From positions 1 to 34,729 of the forward strand of contig DVDU01000171.1 of assembly GCA_015296065.1 (NCBI GenBank): DNA of 34,729 nt, read 5' to 3'. Numbering within the stretch: the stretch's first letter is position 1; each line of letters begins with the position of its first letter. This DNA comes from Oscillatoriaceae cyanobacterium M33_DOE_052 (GTDB taxonomy: Bacteria; Cyanobacteriota; Cyanobacteriia; Cyanobacteriales; Laspinemataceae). The notes beneath the pieces are model-generated. The model was not told the origin of the DNA, searched no databases, and was given only the letters and a program-made list of their open reading frames with translations. This document shows positions 7,855-15,003 of this stretch, in pieces. Position numbers and translations under genes: made by a program.

Positions 7855-10572
7855 ATGACCGACCAGCAGCAATTGAGCCTGAACCAGCAAGCTGTAGAGC
7901 CTGTGACTATCACCAGCTCCGGTATTACTCCCCCCCCGGAGACGGTTGCTACTCAACAGACTGTCGTCAGTTCTCCAGCGAGAAAAAAATTCCTCGGTGC
8001 CCGCGAAAGTTTGACCTTGAGCGGACACACATCCTCTGTAACTTCCGTCAGCCTCAGTGCTGACAGCCGCTTTGCCCTCTCAGGAGGATTTGACGGCACA
8101 GTAAAGCTGTGGGACTTGCAAGCTGGTCGCAGTTTAGGCACTTTTAGCGGACATGCCTCCTGGGTAAATTCCGTATGCCTGAGCCATGATGGCAAATTAG
8201 CTGTCTCAGGCAGTTCTGATGACACCCTCAAACTCTGGAATGCAGCCACTGGTGACTGTATCAGCACTTTCAAACACCATCCCTCGGAAGTGACATCGGT
8301 TTGCCTTAGTCCAGATAATCGCTTGGCTCTGTGTGGCACTGATGACGGCAAATTGCATATATGGGATGTGGCCAATGAACTCCACCTGCGCACTTTGCCG
8401 CGTCGAGAACCGCAAAACCCGAGTGCAGGCGCCACGCCTAACGGCGATCGCGGCCACAGTGATGAGGTAACATCGGTGTGCGTCAGCTATGACGGTCAAT
8501 TTGCCCTCTCAGGCAGCAAGGACAACACCATTATCCTCTGGGAAATCGCTACAGGAAAACAATTGCGCACCTTTGCTGGTCACACCTGGGTAGTAAATTC
8601 TGTGTGCTTGAGTGCGGACAGTCGCTTGGCTCTTTCTGGCAGCTCTGATGGCAGTTTACACTTGTGGGATTTGGCTACGGGTGCGGCCACTTCTTTCGGC
8701 AGTGTGGCGATCGGCAATTTTAAAGGACACACCTCCTGGGTAACATCAGTCAGCTTAAGTGCTGATGGTCAATTCGCCCTTTCTGGCAGTGGCGATAGCA
8801 CATTGAAATTATGGGAAGTCACCACAGGACTTTGCCTACATGAGTTTGAGGGTCACTCCTCCTGGGTAAATTCCGTTTGTCTCAGTCCCGACGCCAAATT
8901 TGCCCTCTCTGGCAGTGATGATAACACCCTCAAACTGTGGGTTCTGGACTGGAAGGAAGTAAAAGTACCCGATAGCGATTGGGATGAGGGAGCCCGTCCT
9001 TACCTGGAAACTTTCCTGACTTTGCATACTCCTTATGCCGGGACTTTGCCATCAGACAGAGCCCCCACAGAGGAAGAGATTACCGCCGCTTTGACTCGCT
9101 TTGGCACTCCTAGTTGGAATGCCAAGGACTTCGGGCAACTGTTGTTAACTCTGGAGCGAGTGGGTTATGGCTGGTTGCGTCCCTCGGGGGTGCGATCGCA
9201 ATTGATGGCAATGGCTTCGGGAAACAGGGACGCTCTTCGCCACAGGGGAGCTATCAACAAAGGCAAGGCAGAACCGCAGTTCGCCCCTACCGAGGCTAGC
9301 GCGACGCCTGACGGCGTTCGGCGAGGGGAAACCGCTTTTGTCACCTTGACGGTGGTGGCGGGGGAACTAGAAAAGAAAGAATATTCTTTCACGGAACGCG
9401 CTACCTGTATCATTGGTAGGGCAAAAGACTGTCACATTTTGATTCCAGATTCTGAGATCCATCGCACCATCTCCCGCTATCACTGCTTACTGGATATTAA
9501 CCCGCCCCAAGTGCGGGTGCGGGATTTCGGCAGTTTGAATGGTACTTATATTAATGGGGTAAAAATTGGACAACGCCCCCGCTATCAAAACCCCAATAGT
9601 TCGGTTGTGGAAGAGGGCGAGGTGGCCAATCTATCGTTTCGGGCAATGTTGTTGCAGGATGGTGATGAAATTAGGGTGGGTAATACTGTGTTTCGCGTCA
9701 AGATCTTGCCATCCCCTTTACAGGATTCATTCATCCCACCGGGCGCCGGAGAATCCCCAGTAAATTATACATCATACTCAGAATCAGAAGTGGCGTTGAA
9801 AATTCTTCACCCCCAAACGGTTTTCCACCCTAGTGCGATAGAGCAATTCCTCAGCCAGATGGCTAATGCTAAAGCCTTGCAGCATCGCTATCTTAATCCG
9901 ATTCTAGATGTGGGCTACCGTGATGGTATTTTCTTCATCGCCTATCCCTTGCAAGGGGGCAGTGTGGAAGATTTGATGCAGGCATATGGGGGTACGCTGA
10001 CACCGGATGTGGCGGTGCCGATCGTCCTGCAACTTCTCGATGCCCTGGAATACGCCCATAATGCTGAAGTGCCCTACCTGAAACAGCCCGATCGAAGTTT
10101 TGCACCAGGACGTGGCTGGGCTCACGGTGACATTCAACCCAACAATATTTTACTCGTTTCTCTAGATGGTAATCCCAATCATCTAGAGGTGAAACTCTCA
10201 GATTACGGTGTTGCCCGAAGTTTTGACCAAGCCGGTTTAAACGGTCTTTCTGTGACGGATCCTCATCTGTATAGCCCTTATTTCCTGCCTCGACAGCAAG
10301 CGATTAACTTCCAATCTAACCTAAGCGCCGCTGACATCTGGGCAGTGGCAGCCTGCCTTTACTATATGCTGACCGGCACCTACCCCCGCAACTTCGACAA
10401 AAAAGACCCCTGGTTAATGGTACTGCAAACACAGCCGGTGCCAGTTCTAAAGCGTCTCCCTTCTCTACCCCAACCCCTGGCAGATTTAATTGATCTGGCT
10501 TTGGTCGATTATCCCCGGATGAGATTCACCCGCCCTGGGGCATTTAAGCAGGCTTTAGAGAGTATCCTGTAA
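7855..10572 (+). CDS. WD40 - FHA - kinase-like domain fusion protein
   Basis: The protein has 905 residues, with GAGG eight bases before the ATG. Residues about 55-370 hold seven WD repeats (GH...V..V..S.D...A.SG..D...LW), enough for one propeller. A cyanobacterial linker follows (about 370-490), then an FHA domain (about 505-610) with the phosphothreonine-site residues Arg522, RYHC, and NGTYING with Asn562. The C-terminal part (about 640-905) is kinase-like: VALKIL with Lys649, HGDIQPNN with Asp759 as catalytic-loop Asp, SDYG with Asp783 as the DFG equivalent, and an ADIWAVAACLYYMLTG F-helix. No glycine loop is seen before Lys649. It is probably a cytoplasmic scaffold or kinase that binds phosphoproteins. 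Two in-frame repeat-like insertions are present (8403-8452, 9268-9331). Confidence 0.9.
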   Translation: MTDQQQLSLNQQAVEPVTITSSGITPPPETVATQQTVVSSPARKKFLGARESLTLSGHTSSVTSVSLSADSRFALSGGFDGTVKLWDLQAGRSLGTFSGHASWVNSVCLSHDGKLAVSGSSDDTLKLWNAATGDCISTFKHHPSEVTSVCLSPDNRLALCGTDDGKLHIWDVANELHLRTLPRREPQNPSAGATPNGDRGHSDEVTSVCVSYDGQFALSGSKDNTIILWEIATGKQLRTFAGHTWVVNSVCLSADSRLALSGSSDGSLHLWDLATGAATSFGSVAIGNFKGHTSWVTSVSLSADGQFALSGSGDSTLKLWEVTTGLCLHEFEGHSSWVNSVCLSPDAKFALSGSDDNTLKLWVLDWKEVKVPDSDWDEGARPYLETFLTLHTPYAGTLPSDRAPTEEEITAALTRFGTPSWNAKDFGQLLLTLERVGYGWLRPSGVRSQLMAMASGNRDALRHRGAINKGKAEPQFAPTEASATPDGVRRGETAFVTLTVVAGELEKKEYSFTERATCIIGRAKDCHILIPDSEIHRTISRYHCLLDINPPQVRVRDFGSLNGTYINGVKIGQRPRYQNPNSSVVEEGEVANLSFRAMLLQDGDEIRVGNTVFRVKILPSPLQDSFIPPGAGESPVNYTSYSESEVALKILHPQTVFHPSAIEQFLSQMANAKALQHRYLNPILDVGYRDGIFFIAYPLQGGSVEDLMQAYGGTLTPDVAVPIVLQLLDALEYAHNAEVPYLKQPDRSFAPGRGWAHGDIQPNNILLVSLDGNPNHLEVKLSDYGVARSFDQAGLNGLSVTDPHLYSPYFLPRQQAINFQSNLSAADIWAVAACLYYMLTGTYPRNFDKKDPWLMVLQTQPVPVLKRLPSLPQPLADLIDLALVDYPRMRFTRPGAFKQALESIL
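8403..8452. repeat. In-frame dispersed repeat in WD40 gene
   Basis: GAACCGCA...GCGCCACGCCTAACGGCG inserts about 17 residues (PRREPQNPSAGATPNGDR) between WD repeats 3 and 4, where other blades join directly. Its core GCCTAACGGCG matches the second insertion and the intergenic repeat near 7700-7745. Confidence 0.6.
9268..9331. repeat. In-frame dispersed repeat before FHA domain
   Basis: GCAGAACCGCAG...AGCGCGACGCCTGACGGCG encodes a linker (EPQFAPTEASATPDGVRRGE) just before the FHA strand TAFVTLTVV. It shares GAACCGCA and CGACGCCT(G/A)ACGGCG with the element at 8403. Confidence 0.6.
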
Positions 10573-10574
10573 AG

Positions 10575-10668
10575 TTGTCATTTGTCCTACGAGTCCAAGA
10601 GTCCTTTGTCCTTTGTTTGTTCATACAAGGGACAAGGGACATAAGGACAAAGGACAAGTGACAAATGC
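10575..10668. repeat. TTTGTCC/GGACAAA heptamer foldback between convergent genes
   Basis: TCATTTGTCC and TCCTTTGTCCTTTGT on the left face ACAAGGGACAAGGGAC and GGACAAAGGACAAGTGACAA on the right, so the whole gap can fold on itself. It separates the WD40 gene (plus) from hemJ (minus) and could end both transcripts. No canonical terminator is otherwise visible. Confidence 0.7.
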
Positions 10669-10670
10669 TA

Positions 10671-11231
10671 TTAGCTAGAAGCGTCCAACTGCTGTTGCTG
10701 CTCGCGACGTTTCCGAGCATAGAGTTGAATCACGATGGCAAACACCAAGACGGCTGCGATCGTGCCCCAAGCCGTGATATCTGTGGGTAAACTGTCCTTG
10801 AAAATTGCCAGCAACACCACCAGCCCGAGCAAAATCGTGGGAATTTCATTAATCCGCCGCATTTGCAAACCGCTAATCGTACAATTTCCTGCCTCTAGTT
10901 GCCGAATGATCCGCCCGCAGTAGAAATGAAACCCGATTAACAGCAACACTAAGAAAATCTTGGCGTGCAGCCATGTTTGCTTGAGCATTTCTGGTTGGGT
11001 GTAAATAATCCCAATCGCCATGACGATCGTAAATATCATCGCTGGCATCATAATCAACTTGTACAGCCGATTTTCCATCCGGCTATACTCAGTTTGCAGA
11101 ACCGCTCTTGCCGCTGGCTCGTGGGAATCTGCCTCAATGTGATAAACAAACAGACGAGGTAAATAAAATAGTCCCGCAAACCAAGCCACAAAGCCAATGA
11201 TATGGAACGCCTTAAACCAGAGGTAAGCCAT
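10671..11231 (-). CDS. hemJ: Protoporphyrinogen oxidase HemJ
   Basis: The protein has 186 residues, typical of the HemJ/UPF0093 family that oxidises protoporphyrinogen IX to protoporphyrin IX for heme and chlorophyll in most cyanobacteria. The N-terminal signature MAYLWFKAFHIIGFVAWFAGLFYLP is clear, followed by membrane helices LIMMPAMIFTIVMAIGIIY, WLHAKIFLVLLLIGFHFYC and two C-terminal ones (IPTILLGLVVLLAIF, AAVLVFAIVIQLYA). The C-terminus has a short basic and Gln-rich tail. GAGGA lies six bases before the ATG. It is the last gene of the minus-strand run after larE, 278 bp away, probably with its own promoter. It shares the tetrapyrrole pathway with chlD nearby. Confidence 0.96.
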   Translation of the reverse strand: MAYLWFKAFHIIGFVAWFAGLFYLPRLFVYHIEADSHEPAARAVLQTEYSRMENRLYKLIMMPAMIFTIVMAIGIIYTQPEMLKQTWLHAKIFLVLLLIGFHFYCGRIIRQLEAGNCTISGLQMRRINEIPTILLGLVVLLAIFKDSLPTDITAWGTIAAVLVFAIVIQLYARKRREQQQQLDASS

Positions 11232-11509
11232 AAGTTTTCCTCATAAATCCACTTTGACCCGTTACATGTGTAGTTTTACCGCAAATTCAGCCCCCGGTCA
11301 AGGGATGATCGAGATTTTACTTATAGTCATTTCCAATCAGAAGGAGATTTGGCTCTGGCTTAAATCAGCGATTCTTATTGGTCAGCCCTCACCCTCCATC
11401 CCTGGACCAAAAAGGGAGAAAGGGGAGGGTGGGGAGGGTGGGAAGTTTGTATTCTTCCCCATATCAGTGACATAGCAGGAGCCAGGAGGAGGCTCCTGAC
11501 CCCTACAAG
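11232..11509. promoter_or_regulatory. hemJ upstream region
   Basis: The 278 bp lie between larE stop and hemJ start, both on the minus strand. It contains a G-rich run GGGAGGGTGGGGAGGGTGGG (about 11423-11442) and a hairpin CAGGAGCC-AGGAGGA-GGCTCCTG (about 11477-11499) just after larE, which could end the larE transcript although no U tract follows. The hemJ promoter is expected here but is not clear by eye. Confidence 0.35.
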
Positions 11510-12307
11510 TTAGGCTAAAACCTGATTCAGCTTACCAGAGAAATAACCTTCTAAATCCAGAGTTACATACAGAAAACCAAAGTCTTTAAAAGCCGCCACC
11601 AGCACGGGTAAATCCGTAGTCGTGATAAAGTCTTTGATTGCTTCTGGGGGTAACTCAATGCGGGCGGTATCCCCAGCGGAACGCACCCGCAAATTTGACC
11701 ATCCCAACTGGCGTAAATAGCGCTCGCCGCGACCGACACGCTGCAATTTGGCAACGGTGATTTCTTCCCCATAGGGAAAACGAGAACTCAAACAAGGTTG
11801 GGCAGGCTTATCCCACCAGGGTAAACCCAATTGTTGGGCAATTTGGCGCACTTCGGCTTTAGTGATACCCACTTCCGCCAAGGGCGATCGCACCCCACGT
11901 TCTTTCGCCGCCTGAATACCCGGACGATAGTCCTGCAAATCATCAGCATTCACCCCATCCACCACATAAGGATAACCCCGCTCTAAAGCCAGAGGTTTTA
12001 GGGTATCATGCAATTCGCTCTTACAAAAATAGCAGCGATTCACCGGATTAGAGGTATAATTAGGATTAGCCATTTCCTGAGTTTCTACCTCTTCGTGGGC
12101 AATTCCAATTACCGCCGCTTGCACCCTCGCGTCTTCTAAATCTTCCGGGAGTAAAGACGGAGAAACCGCCGTCACAGCTAGGGCGCTATCTCCCAACACA
12201 TCCCAAGCTACTTTCGCCACCAAAGTGCTATCAATACCGCCGGAATAGGCAATCAACGCCTTATTCATTGACTGAAAAATCCCCTGAAGCTGCTCTAATT
12301 TATTCAT
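11510..12307 (-). CDS. larE: LarE-family ATP-dependent sulfur transferase
   Basis: The protein has 265 residues, the family length. LarE is a PP-loop enzyme that adenylates a carboxylate of the pyridinium precursor and donates sulfur while making the nickel-pincer nucleotide cofactor. The PP-loop SGGIDST is at 22-28. Cys172 in PCLSSRFPYGEE matches the sulfur-donating Cys position of Lactobacillus LarE. Two more cysteines (Cys92 and Cys95 in RCYFCKSEL) are notable, since some LarE proteins use an iron-sulfur cluster; whether these bind one is unknown. No larA, larB or larC is in the window. It follows fraE by 45 bp, all of it TCATTGG heptamer repeat, and is probably cotranscribed. Confidence 0.92.
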   Translation of the reverse strand: MNKLEQLQGIFQSMNKALIAYSGGIDSTLVAKVAWDVLGDSALAVTAVSPSLLPEDLEDARVQAAVIGIAHEEVETQEMANPNYTSNPVNRCYFCKSELHDTLKPLALERGYPYVVDGVNADDLQDYRPGIQAAKERGVRSPLAEVGITKAEVRQIAQQLGLPWWDKPAQPCLSSRFPYGEEITVAKLQRVGRGERYLRQLGWSNLRVRSAGDTARIELPPEAIKDFITTTDLPVLVAAFKDFGFLYVTLDLEGYFSGKLNQVLA

Positions 12308-12355
12308 TGGTCATTAGTCATTGGTCATTGGTCATTGGTCATTGGTCATTGGTCA
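12303..12355. repeat. TCATTGG heptamer tandem array between fraE and larE
   Basis: About seven tandem copies of a 7-bp unit (TCATTGG with one TCATTAG variant) fill the fraE-larE gap. They reach into the larE start region and end next to the fraE stop. On the coding strand the array reads CCAATGA repeated, each copy holding an ATG. Confidence 0.9.
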
Positions 12356-13150
12356 AAATTCCCGCCTTCTAAACGCGAGAGTGGTGATGGATAGTACCAG
12401 CACAGTGTAAAATATCGCATATACAGCGTTAAATGCCAAAGTGGGTAACGGTGGTAACTGACCATACACGGCCATATTTTTTAAATCCAGCTTGGTCAAA
12501 TCTGGTAAAATCAAATAAAGATACTTCGTCAAAGTAATAATCGCCGGATTTTCCGTCAGCGCTCCCGCTTTGACGATATCCGGGCTCAAATGGCCCATCA
12601 AATAAATGCCGAAAGTAAGCAACGACCCCAGCAGACCGCTGGTTAACACCCCAAAAGCAATGGCAAATGCCGTCAGCAACGACAGTTCTAAAAAGATATA
12701 AACCATTGCCACTAAAATACTGCCTAATTGATAATCAATGTTATTGGCACTCAAAATCGCAAAGTAAATCATGGTGGTAATAGCAATGAGGAGTGCTAGC
12801 ACAGCAGCCAGTCCCAAATGCTTACCTACTATTAATTCACTGCGGCTAATGGGTTTAGCTAGCAGTACCAAAATCGTGCGTTTTTCGATTTCTTTGTTAA
12901 TCATTTCCGTGCCAACAAACACGGCTACAATTAAGCCAAAAACCCCGATACCGCTGATACCTAAATCTGTGATAATTTTATCCTCTGTGCCGATGGCAAT
13001 TTCCGAGATCAACCGCAGGGAGCTAAGTAAGAAGAGGGCAAAGAAGCCAATCAGGTATAAAACCCGCTGGCGCAATACTTCCCAAAACAGATTGCGGCTA
13101 ATTGCCAAAGTTCTAGAAATCACGCCTCTAGGGCCTCCAACCGATAACAT
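12353..13150 (-). CDS. fraE: ABC-2 type permease, probable FraE
   Basis: The protein has 265 residues and about six membrane helices (YLIGFFALFLLSSLRL, IGVFGLIVAVFVG, LGLAAVLALLIAITTMIYF, LLTAFAIAFGVLTS and two more). It has the ABC-2 pattern, including EMINKEIEKRTILVLLAKPISRSELIVGK between helices 2 and 3. In Anabaena, fraE is the ABC-2 permease gene following fraC and fraD and is needed for filament integrity. Here order and orientation are the same, which is the main reason for the symbol. No ATPase gene is adjacent. AGGAGG lies 11 bases before the ATG; an internal GTG at codon 10 is possible. A 165-bp repeat-filled gap separates it from fraD. Confidence 0.8.
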   Translation of the reverse strand: MLSVGGPRGVISRTLAISRNLFWEVLRQRVLYLIGFFALFLLSSLRLISEIAIGTEDKIITDLGISGIGVFGLIVAVFVGTEMINKEIEKRTILVLLAKPISRSELIVGKHLGLAAVLALLIAITTMIYFAILSANNIDYQLGSILVAMVYIFLELSLLTAFAIAFGVLTSGLLGSLLTFGIYLMGHLSPDIVKAGALTENPAIITLTKYLYLILPDLTKLDLKNMAVYGQLPPLPTLAFNAVYAIFYTVLVLSITTLAFRRREF

Positions 13151-13172
13151 ATTGAATCATACCTCCTTGATT

Positions 13173-13317
13173 TTGGTCATTGGTCATTGGTTCTTTGTCC
13201 TTTGTTCTTTGTCCCCCAGAAACCGGGTTTCTCAAAAGAGAGGTGTCGTACCTAGACAAAAGTTCTCTGCAAGAAACCCGGTTTCTTCTCCAAGTGACAA
13301 GTGACAAGTGACAAATT
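13173..13317. repeat. Repeat hairpin between fraD and fraE
   Basis: TTGGTCATTGG and TTTGTCC heptamers flank an inverted pair: AGAAACCGGGTTTCT at 13218-13232 and AGAAACCCGGTTTCT at 13272-13286, a perfect 15-bp arm pair with each arm itself nearly palindromic. More heptamers (AAGTGACAAGTGACAAGTG) run into the fraD stop. The same 15-mers recur at 27807 and 28058-28140. Confidence 0.9.
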
Positions 13318-14320
13318 AATTGAATTTGGTATTATCCAGCCAATTATATATGGATTTGGGTTTACCAGAAAGCCGTTCGCTTCCTGGTTGACATTCCAGA
13401 GTTGCGAAGGGACCGGCATTGCTGGGGAAGCCCCCTCGCCGATCATAGATTTGGCGAATTTCACAGACTTTGCGGAAGTAATCGAGTTTTGATTTCGTCT
13501 GGGGGCCGTTCCAGATGACGAATAACTCTAGTTTATAACCGTTTTCGGTTTGCGCGATCGCCGCTTGGAGTTCCCACCACTGATTTTCCCCATATTGGGG
13601 TAGCCGCACCTTCACAGAAGATTCTAACTTTCCCTTGGTCAGTTTGGTAATCCAAGCCTTCACCTCTTGCCAACGCTTACCCTCCACCTCACTTTGGACA
13701 AACGCCACCATCGCCTCCAAAATTGAAGCCCCCCGAGTATCTGGCGGTGCGGCGCGATTGACCCGCACCACAAAAGTGCTTTGGCTCACATCCCCAGCAA
13801 TAATTGTCGGATATTCCTTCGTCCAATGGTCAATCAGAAATGCAAACTGTACCCAGGTACTGGCCAAACAGCTTACCAGCATGACAATCACGATTTTGAT
13901 GCGCATTTCTGCCAAAGAAAATTCCGATTTTTTGCCCGATTTTTGGGATTTCAAAAAATCAGAACCTGCTGCCAAAGCGCCCCACAATACTGGCCAGGTG
14001 ATGCCAGTAAAGTATAGCCATTCATCCAGATAGCGAAAGAGCAGGATGCAAATGATGAGAGCAGCAATTCCCGGCCATATCTCCAAACCCAAAATTTTCC
14101 AAGGGTGCTTAAATTGGGCCCAAGTCACCCCAATCAGCGAGAAAATGATGGCGCAAACCGTGATAATTTGATGAGATGCTGCTGAATTCAACCCCCACTC
14201 TCCTGTGAGCAGAAACATCAACCAGGAAAACAGACTCAGCAAAATTACCGTTTCCCAAGAAAATGGGCGGGTGGGCTTCAAGCTTTGCGCAAACCGGTTG
14301 AGTAGAGAGTTGACTTTCAT
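13316..14320 (-). CDS. fraD: Septal junction protein FraD
   Basis: The protein has 334 residues with five membrane helices (about 23-39, 51-68, 77-95, 103-119 and 141-163) and a C-terminal domain of about 170 residues predicted outside the cytoplasm (STFVVRVNRAAPPDTRGASI, WWELQAAIAQTENGYKLELFV). Anabaena FraD has the same architecture and forms part of the septal junction plug that controls cell-to-cell molecular exchange. The family is often annotated as DUF5357. The start follows the fraC stop by one base (TAACATG) with GGGGA inside the fraC end, so the two are translationally coupled. The stop lies at the edge of heptamer repeats. The identification rests on architecture, length and gene order. 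Confidence 0.82.
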   Translation of the reverse strand: MKVNSLLNRFAQSLKPTRPFSWETVILLSLFSWLMFLLTGEWGLNSAASHQIITVCAIIFSLIGVTWAQFKHPWKILGLEIWPGIAALIICILLFRYLDEWLYFTGITWPVLWGALAAGSDFLKSQKSGKKSEFSLAEMRIKIVIVMLVSCLASTWVQFAFLIDHWTKEYPTIIAGDVSQSTFVVRVNRAAPPDTRGASILEAMVAFVQSEVEGKRWQEVKAWITKLTKGKLESSVKVRLPQYGENQWWELQAAIAQTENGYKLELFVIWNGPQTKSKLDYFRKVCEIRQIYDRRGGFPSNAGPFATLECQPGSERLSGKPKSIYNWLDNTKFN

Positions 14321-14321
14321 G

Positions 14322-14855
14322 TTAATTCCCCACCCAATTAACTAAAAATAAAATTGTGAGAATTAAAGTATTGCTACAAGAATGTGCCCACAATACTACG
14401 GAATGTAGGGGATAGCGGTTTTGCCGCTTTTTCGCGGCTAATACTACAGCTTCTTTACCTAAAAGCTGGATTTTAGACATAAATTTAATGGTATAAATTT
14501 TAAAAAATAGCAAGATGATAAAAATAGTGGTGGCGACTAAAATTATCGCGGAACCAAGCAGGGGAGAATATTGATTTAAAAATATGTAGCCAGCTAAATC
14601 GTGTTTGATGGGAGTGAGGGCAGGAATTAAATCTAATAGGAAGTATGCAATGTAAAAAAAAATCAGCCAGCCGATAACAGCGGCGAATAAATTGGTCGTG
14701 GCGGCGGCGGCAATACTGTTTTTTCTCGTCAGCTTGAGGGCGGAATGAAAAAAGTAAGATTCGGCGGCAATGGCCACTAGCAAACATAAGGCTTGCAACA
14801 GGAAAGCCCGCAAGGGAAGAATGTAGGGTATTTCAATTCCGGTTACAGGATTCAT
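14322..14855 (-). CDS. fraC: Filament integrity protein FraC
   Basis: The protein has 177 residues, close to the roughly 179 of Anabaena FraC, with about four hydrophobic segments (20-36, 57-79, 99-124, 153-175). The ILPLRAFLLQALCLLVAIAAE opening and ESYFFHSALKL..KNSI..A...NLF..VIGWLIFF pattern fit the FraC family. In Anabaena, FraC localises to septa and is needed for long filaments and for intercellular exchange. It is first in the fraC-fraD-fraE cluster. Upstream lie heptamer repeats that supply AAAGGAC as the only ribosome-binding candidate, about 10 bases from the ATG. The 76-bp gap to the divergent leader ORF must hold both promoters. Confidence 0.82.
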   Translation of the reverse strand: MNPVTGIEIPYILPLRAFLLQALCLLVAIAAESYFFHSALKLTRKNSIAAAATTNLFAAVIGWLIFFYIAYFLLDLIPALTPIKHDLAGYIFLNQYSPLLGSAIILVATTIFIILLFFKIYTIKFMSKIQLLGKEAVVLAAKKRQNRYPLHSVVLWAHSCSNTLILTILFLVNWVGN

Positions 14856-14916
14856 TGGTCATTTGTCCTTTGTCCTTTCTCCTTTGTCATTGGTATGATA
14901 GCATGATTTTACAAAT
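14856..14916. promoter_or_regulatory. Shared divergent promoter region of fraC and the CobO-like gene
   Basis: About 60 bp between two divergent units. The fraC side is CATTTGTCC/CTTTGTC repeat. The other side has TATGATAGCATGATTTTAC with TATGAT (14894-14899) as a candidate -10 for the plus strand. No clear -35 element is seen. Confidence 0.35.
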
Positions 14917-14965
14917 CGGAGGTGAATGTACATGGGCGTTAGGCGTCACTGGCAGTTCACCTCCG
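14917..14965 (+). promoter_or_regulatory. Stem sequestering leader Shine-Dalgarno sequence
   Basis: CGGAGGTGAA (14917-14926) and TTCACCTCCG (14956-14965) are perfect 10-bp complements with a 29-base loop. The left arm is a perfect Shine-Dalgarno sequence for the leader ATG at 14932. The right arm copies the 16S anti-Shine-Dalgarno sequence and lies inside the leader coding region, so ribosome movement would open the stem. Confidence 0.6.
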
Positions 14966-15003
14966 CCCGCCACCCAGAACGAAAACGTAGCTTACTGAAA
15001 TGA
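14932..15003 (+). CDS. Leader ORF of the CobO-like gene (23 codons)
   Basis: ATG at 14932 with GGAGGTGA six bases upstream opens 23 codons ending in TGA at 15001-15003, which overlaps the ATG of the next gene (ATGA). The peptide starts MGVRRHWQFTSARHP and is basic, with five Arg and two His. The downstream gene has no Shine-Dalgarno sequence of its own, which fits translational coupling. Part of the ORF (GGCGTTAGGCGTC) resembles a dispersed repeat core, so a chance origin is possible. There are no homologs I can name; expression is inferred only. Confidence 0.5.
   Translation: MGVRRHWQFTSARHPERKRSLLK

Noticed and set aside
7693-8028. 111-codon minus-strand ORF at the WD40 gene start
   Set aside because: It overlaps the start of the well supported WD40 gene on the opposite strand and has no protein-like composition.
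11254-11475. 73-codon plus-strand ORF before hemJ
   Set aside because: It has no ribosome site and includes the G-rich repeat; its C-terminal part is low complexity, so it is probably non-coding.
14880-15000. Cobalamin riboswitch upstream of the CobO-like gene
   Set aside because: The gap is far too short and lacks the conserved B12-box and core helices; only GGCGTCACTGG is vaguely similar.
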